Source: TMP-24 sp041397305
GTDB lineage: Bacteria; Pseudomonadota; Alphaproteobacteria; Rhodobacterales; Rhodobacteraceae
Assembly: GCA_041397305.1 (NCBI GenBank)
Contig: JAWKWX010000009.1
Span: 1-64,000, forward strand
DNA length: 64,000 nt
Direction: 5' to 3'
Shown: piece by piece, positions 17,240 to 25,556 of the stretch
How the letters are laid out: every line of letters starts with the position of its first letter
How positions within the stretch are numbered: the first letter of the stretch is position 1
Notes under the pieces: model-generated
Database searches by the model: none
What the model was told of the DNA's origin: nothing
The model's input: only the letters and a program-made list of their open reading frames with translations
Program-made: the position numbers and the translations under genes

Positions 17240-18917
17240 CCCGGTCACTCTCGCCGTCATCCAGGCGGGCCTGCAGCAGGTCTGCGACGAGATGGACCTC
17301 TCTTTCTCGCGCGCGGCCTTCTCGCCCGTCATCGCCGAGGCCGACGACCGGTCCGACGGGATCTATGACCCCGAAGATGGCAGCCTGATCGCACAAGGGT
17401 CGCGCGGCCTGCCGGTCTTCGTCGGCACCATGCAATTCTCGACGCGCCATATCATCGAACGGATTGCGTCCGGCCAGACGAAGCCGCCGGAAGACGGCGA
17501 TATCTACATCGTCAACGATCCCTATCTGGGCGGCACCCATCTGATGGATGTGCGCTTCGCCATGCCCTTCTACCGCCAGGGCGAGATCTTCTGCTGGCTC
17601 TCGAACACCGGCCACTGGCCCGACACGGGCGGCGCGGTGCCGGGCGGCTTCTCCGCCTCCGCCATCAGCGCCGAACAGGAGGGGCTGCGCCTGCCCCCGG
17701 TGAAGCTTTTCAAGAAGGGCGTGCTGGACGAGGAACTCTGGCAGGTCATCTGCGCGAACATCCGCGTCAGCGAACAGAGGATCGGCGATGTGAAGGCGCA
17801 GGCATCGGCGCTGCTGGTCGGGGCCGAACGGCTGACGGCCATCCTCGACCGCTATAGCGACGGGGCGGTCCGCGAGGCCATCGCCGAGATGCGCCGCCGC
17901 GCCGCACAGCAGATGGAAGCGAATGTGCGCCTGATCCCGGATGGCGCCTGGACGGGCCGGGCCATCGTCGACAGCGACGGGGTGGTGAACGAGCCCCTGA
18001 CCATCGCGCTCACGGTCATCCGCCGGGGCGGTCGGCTGACCTTCGATTTCGCGGGCTCCTCGCCGCCCTGCATGGGGCCGATGAACTCGGTCCGCGCCAC
18101 GACCCTCTCTGCGGTCTACCTGGCGATGCGCCATATCTTCCCCGATGTGCCGATGTCGGCGGGCGCATTCGAACCGTTCGAGATCGTGAACATCGAAGGC
18201 ACCTTTCTCGACGCCCATTACCCGCGACCGGTCTCGGGCTGCGCGGCCGAAGTGAGCCAAAGGATTGCGGAAGCCGTCTTCGCCGCCCTCGTCCGGGCGC
18301 TGCCAGACCGCGTCACCGCTGCCCCGGCCGGAACCTCGGGCAATTTCGGCCTGGGCGGGCACGATCCCGAACGCGGGCGCGATTATGTGATGTATCAGAT
18401 TTCGGGCGGCGGCTATGGCGGCAATGCCGACCATGACGGGCTGTCGAACGGCTGCTCGACCATCGGCATATCGAAGGCCCCGCCGGTCGAGATCATGGAG
18501 CAGACCTATCCCGTGCTCTACCGCCGCTATGCGCTGCACGAGGGTTCGGGCGGCGCCGGAGAGCATCGCGGCGGCTTCGGTCTCGATTATGAAATCGAAC
18601 TCCTGCGCGGCAGCGCGCGGGCGAGCTTCGTGATGGACCATGGCCGCACCGGCCCGCAAGGCGCGCTCGGCGGCGCGGACGGGGCGGTGAACCGGGTCGA
18701 GATCATCAAGCCCGGCCGCACGATCGTACCCGAGCACCTGTCCAAGGCGCAGGATATCCCGCTCGGTCCCGGCGACCGGGTCCGGGTCCGCACGCCCGGC
18801 GGTGGCGGCTACGGCGATCCGGCGCGGCGCGATCCGACCGCCGTGGCCGAGGATGTCCGCCTCGGCCGCTACAGCACCGCAGATGCGCGGCGGCTCTTTC
18901 CCGGCCAGACCCGCTGA
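17232..18917 (+). CDS. hyuB: ATP-dependent hydantoinase/oxoprolinase family, subunit B
   Basis: 561 residues from ATG 17232, inside the end of hyuA; a TTG at 17220 is less likely. Family landmarks are MDLSFSRAAFSPVIAEADD near residue 22, GDIYIVNDPYLGGTHLMDVR near residue 90, WLSNTGHWPDTGG, and the C-terminal RVRVRTPGGGGYGDP that closes HyuB proteins. It forms the hydrolytic complex with HyuA. It is the last gene before a 204-bp gap holding a dispersed repeat and an AT-rich promoter region. Confidence 0.9.
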   Translation: MLDPVTLAVIQAGLQQVCDEMDLSFSRAAFSPVIAEADDRSDGIYDPEDGSLIAQGSRGLPVFVGTMQFSTRHIIERIASGQTKPPEDGDIYIVNDPYLGGTHLMDVRFAMPFYRQGEIFCWLSNTGHWPDTGGAVPGGFSASAISAEQEGLRLPPVKLFKKGVLDEELWQVICANIRVSEQRIGDVKAQASALLVGAERLTAILDRYSDGAVREAIAEMRRRAAQQMEANVRLIPDGAWTGRAIVDSDGVVNEPLTIALTVIRRGGRLTFDFAGSSPPCMGPMNSVRATTLSAVYLAMRHIFPDVPMSAGAFEPFEIVNIEGTFLDAHYPRPVSGCAAEVSQRIAEAVFAALVRALPDRVTAAPAGTSGNFGLGGHDPERGRDYVMYQISGGGYGGNADHDGLSNGCSTIGISKAPPVEIMEQTYPVLYRRYALHEGSGGAGEHRGGFGLDYEIELLRGSARASFVMDHGRTGPQGALGGADGAVNRVEIIKPGRTIVPEHLSKAQDIPLGPGDRVRVRTPGGGGYGDPARRDPTAVAEDVRLGRYSTADARRLFPGQTR

Positions 18918-18944
18918 ACCTCGCGCCGGCGCCCCCGCGCCCCG

Positions 18945-18992
18945 CTTTCTGTCCCGAAATACTCCGGGAGGGCAGGGCCCTCCCGGCGGATC
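18945..18992 (+). repeat. Dispersed intergenic hairpin repeat, copy 3
   Basis: TTTCTGTCCCGAAATACTCC is followed by a 10-bp stem CCGGGAGGGC/GCCCTCCCGG with AGG loop (18964-18986). It sits just after hyuB, where it may act as a transcription-attenuating hairpin. Confidence 0.85.
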
Positions 18993-19075
18993 GGCCCACG
19001 CGCTGCGCAGGACGAAATAGTTCCCCGGTTTCTCTGACGCGACGTAAAATAAAGTTGCGCGAATCTGCTATAAAA

Positions 19076-19091
19076 TTTACCAATTGATAAA
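19076..19091. promoter_or_regulatory. Near-perfect 16-bp palindrome TTTACCAATTGATAAA, candidate operator
   Basis: Only one of the eight base pairs of symmetry is broken. It lies in a strikingly AT-rich stretch (about 19043-19096) within otherwise GC-rich DNA, 30 bp before the BMP-type binding-protein gene, so it marks a regulated promoter for the second half of the cluster. It is a different motif from the MarR-side palindrome. Confidence 0.5.
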
Positions 19092-19121
19092 AATATCGAC
19101 TGCCAACCAACGGGGACCAAG

Positions 19122-20141
19122 ATGACCAACAAATCGCCCTTCGCCGGCCTCAGCCGGCGCACGCTTCTTTCCACCGCCGGGGCCGCCACCGGCCTTGCCC
19201 TCCTGCCGCGTCGCGCCCTGGCCGCCGACCCGGTCAAGGTCGCGGGCATCTATACGGTGCCGGTCGAACAGCAATGGGTCAGCCGCATCCACAAGGCGGC
19301 CGAGGCGGCGAAGGCCGCGGGCCTCGTCGATTACAGCTATACCGAGAATACCGCGAACACCGATTACCCCCGCGTGATGCGCGAATATGCCGAAGGCGGC
19401 GCGAAGCTGATCGTGGGCGAGATCTTCGGCGCCGAACAGGAGGCGCGCGAAGTGGTGCTCGACTATCCCGAGGTCGCCTTCCTTCTGGGGTCGAGCTTCA
19501 TGCCGGACGAGGCCTATCCGAACCTCGCCGTCTTCGACAATTACATTCAGGATGCGTCTTATCTATCTGGAATTATTGCCGGTTCAATGACCCAGTCCGG
19601 CAATGTCGGCATGGTCGGCGGCTTCCCGATTCCCGAAGTCAACCGGCTGATGAATGCCTTCATGGCCGGGGTGCGCGAAACCAAGCCCGACGCCAGGTTC
19701 CAGGTCTCGTTCATCGGCTCCTGGTTCGATCCGCCCAAGGCCAAGGAAACGGCCTTCGCGATGATCGACGCGGGCGCCGACCTTCTGTACGCGGAACGTT
19801 TCGGCGTGTCGGACGCCGCCAAGGAACGTGGCGTTCTCTCGATCGGCAACGTGATCGACACCCAGGGCGACTATCCCGATACGGTCGTCGCCTCGGCGCT
19901 CTGGCATTTCGAGCCCACGTTCAACAAGGCGCTTGAAAACGTGATGGCCGGCAGCTTCAAGGCCGACAATTACGGTGTCTATTCCTTCATGAAGGAAGGC
20001 GGCTGCTCGCTCGCGCCCCTGGGCACGTTCGAGGGCAAGGTGCCGGAGGCGGCGGCGAAACTGGCCGCCGAACGCGAAGCGGCGATCAGGGACGGCTCCT
20101 TCACCGTCGCCATCGACGATGGCGAGCCGAAATCGTCGTGA
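19122..20141 (+). CDS. BMP-family ABC importer substrate-binding protein (nucleoside/purine type)
   Basis: 339 residues. The N-terminus has a twin-arginine signal (LSRRTLLSTAGAATGLALLP, cut after ALAA). The mature domain belongs to the BMP/PnrA group: VAGIYTVPVEQQWVSRIHKAA, VGEIFGAEQEAREV, DNYIQDASYLSGIIAGSMTQ and VGMVGGFPIPEVNRLMNAF. Characterised BMP proteins bind nucleosides or purines. It starts the second transport operon, whose downstream genes all overlap or abut. The substrate is inferred to be a purine-like, nucleoside-like or related N-heterocycle. Confidence 0.9.
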   Translation: MTNKSPFAGLSRRTLLSTAGAATGLALLPRRALAADPVKVAGIYTVPVEQQWVSRIHKAAEAAKAAGLVDYSYTENTANTDYPRVMREYAEGGAKLIVGEIFGAEQEAREVVLDYPEVAFLLGSSFMPDEAYPNLAVFDNYIQDASYLSGIIAGSMTQSGNVGMVGGFPIPEVNRLMNAFMAGVRETKPDARFQVSFIGSWFDPPKAKETAFAMIDAGADLLYAERFGVSDAAKERGVLSIGNVIDTQGDYPDTVVASALWHFEPTFNKALENVMAGSFKADNYGVYSFMKEGGCSLAPLGTFEGKVPEAAAKLAAEREAAIRDGSFTVAIDDGEPKSS

Positions 20142-21688
20142 CCGGCAAGGACAGGGGCGGGGCGGAGGTTGTGCTCCGCCTCTCCGGCATCACCAAGCGC
20201 TTCGGCGCGCTTCTGGCCAACGATGCGATCAGCTTCGATCTGAAGAAGGGCGAGGTGATTGCCCTTCTCGGCGAGAATGGCGCAGGCAAGACCACGCTGA
20301 TGAACATCCTCTTCGGCCATTATACTGCCGACACAGGAACGGTCGAGGTCTTCGGCCGGTCCTTGCCGCCCGGCCATCCCCGCGCGGCGCTCGCGGCGGG
20401 CGTCGGCATGGTGCACCAGCATTTCACGCTCGCCGACAACCTGTCGGTTCTCGACAATATCCTGCTCGGCACCCGCCCGCTCTTTTCGCCCCGGCTCGGC
20501 AAGGCGGCGGCGCGGGCGCGGGTCAACGGGCTGGCGCGGGACTTCGGCCTCGCGGTGCATGCCGATGCCCGGGTCGGCACCCTGTCGGTCGGCGAACGCC
20601 AGCGGGTCGAGATCCTGAAGGCGCTTTATCGCGATGCGCGCATCCTGATCCTTGACGAGCCCACGGCGGTCCTGACGCCGCAGGAAACCACGGCGCTCTT
20701 CGCGACGCTGACGAAAGCCGTGGCGCTTGGCCTTTCGATCATCTTCATATCCCACAAGCTGCACGAGGTGATGGAAATCTCGTCCCGGGTTCTGGTCCTG
20801 CGTCACGGGAAACTGGTGGGCGAGGTCGAGACGGCGCGAACCGACCGTCACCGGCTGGCCGAGATGATGGTGGGCGCGGAAATCGCTGCTCCGAAGGTGG
20901 CGGAGCGGATGCCCGGACCCGCGCTTCTGACCCTGAAGGGCGTCGAGACGCCGCGCCGGGGCAATGCGCCGGGGCTGAAGGGCGTCGAGCTGGAGCTTCG
21001 GGCCGGGCAGATTACCGGGCTTGCCGGTGTGTCGGGCAACGGCCAGTCGGCCCTCGCCGCGCTGATCGGCGGTCTTGAAAGCCCGAGCGCCGGCCGGATG
21101 GATCTGGCCGGGGACGGCGGTGCCGACTGGTCGCCGCGCGCCGCCATCGCTGCCGGCATCGCCCGCATTCCCGAAGATCGCCACCGCACCGGCACCGTCG
21201 CGGATTTCTCGCTTACCGAAAACGCGATCCTTGAAAGTTACGCCCGCGCGCCGATGAGCCGCCGGGGCTGGATGGACTGGCGCGCGGCGGAAGGGTTTGC
21301 CCAGGCGATCATCGACACCTACGACGTGCGCTGCCCCGGGCCGTCTGCCCGCATCCGGCTTCTGTCGGGCGGCAACATGCAGAAACTGATCCTCGGCCGG
21401 GTGCTGGAAGCCGGGCCGCGCATCATCCTTGCGAACCAGCCGGTCAGGGGTCTTGATATCGGCGCGGTGACCTTCGTCCACAACCGCCTGATCGCCGCGC
21501 GCGACGCGGGCGCGGCGGTTCTCCTGATTTCAGAAGATCTCGACGAGGTCACGGCGCTGTCTGACGTGATTCATGTGATCTACGAGGGCAGCCTTTCGCC
21601 CGGCTTCCCGCGCGGCACGAAGACCCCGGCGGAGCTTGGCCTGTGGATGGCGGGGCAGGGGTTCCGGGAGGCCGGTCATGCGGCTTGA
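20138..21688 (+). CDS. BMP-type ABC importer ATPase with two ABC domains (NupO/YufO type)
   Basis: 516 residues from a GTG overlapping the previous stop by 4 bp. The first ABC domain has Walker A GENGAGKT at 45-52, the signature LSVGERQRVEILKAL and Walker B ILILDEPTAVL. The second domain has a degenerate Walker A (VSGNGQSAL) and signature LLSGGNMQKLILGRVL, as usual for sugar/nucleoside importer ATPases. GMVHQHFTLADNLSVLDNI is a typical NupO-type segment. It energises the two permeases encoded next. Confidence 0.93.
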   Translation: MTGKDRGGAEVVLRLSGITKRFGALLANDAISFDLKKGEVIALLGENGAGKTTLMNILFGHYTADTGTVEVFGRSLPPGHPRAALAAGVGMVHQHFTLADNLSVLDNILLGTRPLFSPRLGKAAARARVNGLARDFGLAVHADARVGTLSVGERQRVEILKALYRDARILILDEPTAVLTPQETTALFATLTKAVALGLSIIFISHKLHEVMEISSRVLVLRHGKLVGEVETARTDRHRLAEMMVGAEIAAPKVAERMPGPALLTLKGVETPRRGNAPGLKGVELELRAGQITGLAGVSGNGQSALAALIGGLESPSAGRMDLAGDGGADWSPRAAIAAGIARIPEDRHRTGTVADFSLTENAILESYARAPMSRRGWMDWRAAEGFAQAIIDTYDVRCPGPSARIRLLSGGNMQKLILGRVLEAGPRIILANQPVRGLDIGAVTFVHNRLIAARDAGAAVLLISEDLDEVTALSDVIHVIYEGSLSPGFPRGTKTPAELGLWMAGQGFREAGHAA

Positions 21689-22727
21689 ACCGATCGCCAA
21701 TCCCGGCCTCGCGCGGCGGGTCGGCTTGCCGGTCGTCGCGCTTGCGCTCACCGTCATCGCTGCCTCGCTTCTGGCACTTCTCGCGGGCGCCAACCCGTTC
21801 GCGACGCTCGGCCTGATCCTCTCCGGTGCGGCCGGGTCGAAGTTCGCGCTTCTCGAAACGCTGAACCGGGCGACGCCCCTGATCTTCACCGGGCTCGCCG
21901 CCGCCGTCGCCTTCCGGGCGCGGCTGTGGAACATCGGGGCGGAGGCGCAGCTTTATGCGGGCGCGATCGTGACCGTGCTTCTGGGGACCGGGGCGCTGGG
22001 GCTTCCTGCCGCCCTTCTCCTGCCGCTTCTGGCGCTCGCCGCGATGCTCGCCGGGGCTGCGGTCCTTCTCGGGCCGGTACTCTTGAAGACCCGCCTCGGC
22101 GTGGACGAGGTGGTGACCACGCTTCTGTTCAACTTCATCATGCTGCTCTTCGTGTCCTACCTCCTGGAAGGGCCACTGAAGGATCCGATGGGCATGGGCT
22201 GGCCCAAGTCCGCCGCGCTGATCCCCGAGGCGCGCCTGCCGCGCATCGTGACCGGGCTGCGCCTGCACTGGGGCTTCGCGCTTGCGCTGCTGGCGGCGGC
22301 GGCGGTCTGGGTCCTCCAGACCCGCACGACCTTGGGCTATGAAATCCGCGCGGTCGGGCTGAATGCCGAGGCGGCGCGGTTCGCGGGCATCCCGGTCGGC
22401 CGGGTGATGGTGAAGACCGCGCTTCTGTCGGGGGGGCTCGCGGCCCTCGCGGGCTTTTCCGAGGTCGCGGGGCTGAAGGGCAATCTGACGCTCGATCTCA
22501 GCCCCGGCTTTGGCTATGCGGGGATCATCGTCGCGATGCTGGCACTCCTCAACCCGCTGGGTGTCGTCCTGTCGGCCATCTTCGTCGCGGGCGTCTTCGT
22601 CGGCGCCGACAGCATGAGCCGCGCCGCCGCCGTTCCCACCTATATCGCCGATATCCTGACCGCGACCGCGCTTCTGACCATGGTGCTCGCGCTCAGGCTC
22701 ACCCATGCGCGCGTCCGCTGGAGGTAA
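21678..22727 (+). CDS. BMP-type ABC importer permease 1 (NupP type)
   Basis: 349 residues from ATG 21678, which overlaps the ATPase gene by 11 bp. About ten hydrophobic segments are visible. The family landmarks are NIGAEAQLYAGAIVTVLLG and LGVDEVVTTLLFNFIML, and RAVGLNAEAARFAGIPV marks the cytoplasmic coupling loop. It pairs with permease 2. Confidence 0.92.
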   Translation: MRLEPIANPGLARRVGLPVVALALTVIAASLLALLAGANPFATLGLILSGAAGSKFALLETLNRATPLIFTGLAAAVAFRARLWNIGAEAQLYAGAIVTVLLGTGALGLPAALLLPLLALAAMLAGAAVLLGPVLLKTRLGVDEVVTTLLFNFIMLLFVSYLLEGPLKDPMGMGWPKSAALIPEARLPRIVTGLRLHWGFALALLAAAAVWVLQTRTTLGYEIRAVGLNAEAARFAGIPVGRVMVKTALLSGGLAALAGFSEVAGLKGNLTLDLSPGFGYAGIIVAMLALLNPLGVVLSAIFVAGVFVGADSMSRAAAVPTYIADILTATALLTMVLALRLTHARVRWR

Positions 22728-22728
22728 G

Positions 22729-23673
22729 ATGGATCTCTTGGACATCCTCCTGAATGCGAGCTTCTGGGCCGCCGCCGTGCGCATCGCCTCTCCCTTGATT
22801 TTCGCAACGCTCGGGGAACTCATCTGCGAACGCGCGGGCGTCCTCAACCTCGGGATCGAGGGGATCATGGTCGCGGGCGCCTTCGCGGGATGGATGACCG
22901 TCTACCTCGGCTTCGGCCTCTGGACCGGGGTGCTGGTCGCGGTGCTGGTCGGCATGGCCTTTGGCTTTCTTCATGCGGTACTCACCGTGCCGTTCGGCCT
23001 GTCGCAGCACGTGGTCGGGCTCGGGATCACGCTTCTGGCCACCGCGTCGGCCTATTTCGCCTATCGCCTGTCGCTGCCCGAAGTGACCTCGCCGCCGAAG
23101 ATCGCGCCCTTCCAGCCGTTCGAGATTCCGCTTCTGTCGAAACTTCCGCTGATCGGGCCTGCCTTCTTTGCCCAGACTGCGCTGACCTACCTGGCGTTCG
23201 CGCTGATCCTCGCGGTTTGGTTCCTGCTCTACCGCACCCCCCTTGGTCTCGCGCTGCGCGCGGCGGGCGAGAACCCGGCCTCGGTCGAGGCGCAGGGCCT
23301 GTCGGTCACCGCGATCCGCATGGGCGCGGTGATCGCGGGCTCGGGTCTGATGGCGATGGGGGGGGCTTTCCTGACCATGTCGGCCTTTTCCTCCTTCTTC
23401 TTCGAAATGGTGAACGGACGCGGCTGGATCTGCATCGCGCTTGTCGTCTTCGGCGCCTGGCGACCCGGCAAGGCCGCGCTCGGCGCGCTTCTCTTCGCGG
23501 CCTTCGATGCGCTGCAGGTGCGGTTGCAACAGACGCCGATGGGGGCCGTGGTGCCCTATCAGCTGTTCCTGATGGTGCCCTATGTCCTGTCGATCCTCGC
23601 GCTTGTCCTCATGTCGCGGCGGGCGGAGGTTCCCGCGGCGCTGATGATCCCGTTCAACAAGGGGGAACGCTGA
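22729..23673 (+). CDS. BMP-type ABC importer permease 2 (NupQ type)
   Basis: 314 residues from ATG 22729, one base after the previous stop, with a GGAGGTAAG ribosome binding site. The signature is LICERAGVLNLGIEGIMVAG near residue 29. The coupling loop is LRAAGENPASVEAQGLSV near 180. It forms a heterodimer with permease 1 and ends in a TGATG overlap with the amidohydrolase gene, tying transport to that enzyme. Confidence 0.92.
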   Translation: MDLLDILLNASFWAAAVRIASPLIFATLGELICERAGVLNLGIEGIMVAGAFAGWMTVYLGFGLWTGVLVAVLVGMAFGFLHAVLTVPFGLSQHVVGLGITLLATASAYFAYRLSLPEVTSPPKIAPFQPFEIPLLSKLPLIGPAFFAQTALTYLAFALILAVWFLLYRTPLGLALRAAGENPASVEAQGLSVTAIRMGAVIAGSGLMAMGGAFLTMSAFSSFFFEMVNGRGWICIALVVFGAWRPGKAALGALLFAAFDALQVRLQQTPMGAVVPYQLFLMVPYVLSILALVLMSRRAEVPAALMIPFNKGER

Positions 23674-24956
23674 TGTTCGACCTTCTGATCAAGGGCGGCA
23701 CGCTGCCGGACGGCACGGTGGGCGACATCGGGATCCGGGGCGACCGGATCGCTGCCGTGGGCCGGGTGGAGGGCGAGGCGCGCGAGGTGATCGACGCGGC
23801 AGGCGATCTTGTCTCTCCGCCCTTCGTCGACCCGCATTTCCACATGGATGCGACGCTCTCCTACGGCATCCCCCGCGTGAACGCCTCTGGCACGCTTCTG
23901 GAAGGGATCGCGCTTTGGGGCGAGTTGCGGGAGATTGCCACGGTCGACGAGATGGTCGCGCGTGCGGTGACCTATTGCGACTGGGCGGCCTCGATGGGGC
24001 TTCTGGCGATCCGCACCCATGTCGACACGACGCCCGACCATCTGCGCGGCGTCGAGGCGATGCTGGAGGTGAAGCGGCGGGTTGCGCCCTACATTGACCT
24101 GCAACTCGTGGCCTTCCCGCAAGATGGTCTCTATCGCACGAAGACCGGGCGCGAGAACGTGATCCGCGCGCTCGACCTGGGCGTCGATGTGGTGGGCGGC
24201 ATCCCGCATTTCGAGCGGACGATGGAGGAGGGCGCCGAAAGCCTCCGCGACCTCGGCCGCATGGCCGCCGAGCGCGGCCTGATGTGGGACGTTCACTGTG
24301 ACGAGACCGACGATCCGATGTCCCGCCATGTCGAGGTGATGGCGCGCGAGGTGACGCGCCACGGGCTGGGGGGCAGGGCGGCGGGCAGCCATCTGACAAG
24401 CATGCATTCGATGGACAATTACTATGTCTCGAAACTCCTGCCGCTGATTGCCGAGTCGGGCATGACCGCGATCCCTAATCCGCTGATCAACATCACGCTG
24501 CAGGGCCGCCACGACACCTACCCCAAAAGGCGCGGCCTGACGCGGGTGAAGGAGATGCAGGCGCATGGCATCACTGTGGGCTGGGGGCAGGATTGCGTGA
24601 TGGATCCCTGGTATTCGCTCGGCACAGCCGACATGCTCGACGTGGCCTTCATGGGGCTTCATGTCGCGCAGATGACCCATCCGGAAGAAATGGCGCGCTG
24701 TTTCCGCATGGTGACCGAGGATAACGCAAGGATCATGGGGCTTGAGCATTACGGGCTGAAGGTCGGCGACAAGGCCTCGCTCGTCATCCTCGACGCCGGG
24801 AACCCGACAGAGGCGCTGAGGCTCAGGGCCGAACGTCTGACAGTGGTTTCGAACGGCAAGGTCATCTCACGACGGCACCGCAATGACGCGCGGTTGACCA
24901 TCCCCGGTCGGCCCGCCACGGTTCGCAGACGCCATCCCGACCGGCCACAGTCCTGA
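23673..24956 (+). CDS. Amidohydrolase, cytosine-deaminase family with altered active-site loop
   Basis: 427 residues. From memory of E. coli CodA the alignment is clear, with a constant offset of 6. Metal ligands are H55 and H57 (HFHMD), H208 (VHCDE) and D307; E211, Q150 and H240 correspond to CodA E217, Q156 and H246. The enzyme is therefore a metal-dependent deaminase or hydrolase. However, CodA HDD (312-314) is GQDC here, so the aspartate next to the catalytic one, known to influence cytosine specificity, is C308. The substrate is therefore probably not cytosine; isocytosine, pterin, triazine or lactam hydrolysis are possible. It is the last gene of the transport operon and overlaps the permease stop. 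Confidence 0.88.
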   Translation: MFDLLIKGGTLPDGTVGDIGIRGDRIAAVGRVEGEAREVIDAAGDLVSPPFVDPHFHMDATLSYGIPRVNASGTLLEGIALWGELREIATVDEMVARAVTYCDWAASMGLLAIRTHVDTTPDHLRGVEAMLEVKRRVAPYIDLQLVAFPQDGLYRTKTGRENVIRALDLGVDVVGGIPHFERTMEEGAESLRDLGRMAAERGLMWDVHCDETDDPMSRHVEVMAREVTRHGLGGRAAGSHLTSMHSMDNYYVSKLLPLIAESGMTAIPNPLINITLQGRHDTYPKRRGLTRVKEMQAHGITVGWGQDCVMDPWYSLGTADMLDVAFMGLHVAQMTHPEEMARCFRMVTEDNARIMGLEHYGLKVGDKASLVILDAGNPTEALRLRAERLTVVSNGKVISRRHRNDARLTIPGRPATVRRRHPDRPQS

Positions 24957-24980
24957 CCTTGCGCGCCAGGCCCCGATTTC

Positions 24981-25009
24981 CCTTGCTTTGTGGACAAAAC
25001 CGGTCCATA
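24981..25009 (+). promoter_or_regulatory. Candidate sigma-70-type promoter for the cold-shock gene
   Basis: TTGCTT, a 17-bp spacer and CATATG. It would give a leader of about 110 nt before the cold-shock start, a usual arrangement for csp genes. Confidence 0.4.
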
Positions 25010-25125
25010 TGGGCGATGCGACGTTACTTTATCGACCCTGTCTCCGACTTCGGCCTCAGCTTTCGATTCTGCCTGACTGCGCCGAGCCGCCGCATCCTGC
25101 GGGCGGGTATTACAGGAGACACACG

Positions 25126-25332
25126 ATGGCCACCGGCTCCGTGAAATGGTTCAACGCCACCAAAGGCTTCGGCTTCATCGCCCCCGATGGCGGCAAGAAG
25201 GACGTGTTCGTCCACATCACCGCGCTTGAGCGTGCGGGCATCCGCGAACTGAAGGACGGCCAGAAGGTCACCTTCGACATCGAGGCGGGCCGCGACGGTC
25301 GCGAATCGGCGACGAACCTCCAGCTCGCCTGA
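25126..25332 (+). CDS. cspA: Cold-shock domain protein (CspA family)
   Basis: 68 residues, normal for the family. The single-strand nucleic-acid-binding motifs are KGFGFI (RNP1, residues about 14-19) and VFVHITAL (RNP2, about 29-36). The opening TGSVKWFNATKGFGFI is diagnostic. ATG 25126 follows CAGGAGACACACG; longer upstream frames are not supported. A strong terminator follows, so it is monocistronic. It acts as an RNA chaperone in the cytoplasm. The symbol denotes the family, since these genomes have several paralogues. Confidence 0.95.
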   Translation: MATGSVKWFNATKGFGFIAPDGGKKDVFVHITALERAGIRELKDGQKVTFDIEAGRDGRESATNLQLA

Positions 25333-25350
25333 TTTCAGGCAGACGGACTG

Positions 25351-25380
25351 AAAGACGGGGCCTCGTGCCCCGTCTTTTGC
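25351..25380 (+). terminator. Rho-independent terminator of the cold-shock gene
   Basis: An 11-bp perfect stem AAAGACGGGGC/GCCCCGTCTTT around CTCGT, ending in TTTTGC. Confidence 0.92.
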
Positions 25381-25556
25381 TTTTCAGGGGGTGTTTGTTC
25401 CCTGTGTGGCAACCTGTGGAGAAATAAAGCTTTACAGCCCCGACCCCTGCGTTCACCATATCTGGTAAGGGGAAGCGACAGGCAACGCCGAACCTTGTAG
25501 GAACGCCGAGCACTTGGGGGTAGCGCCCCATGTGCCAATAATAGCAAGGGCCGGGC

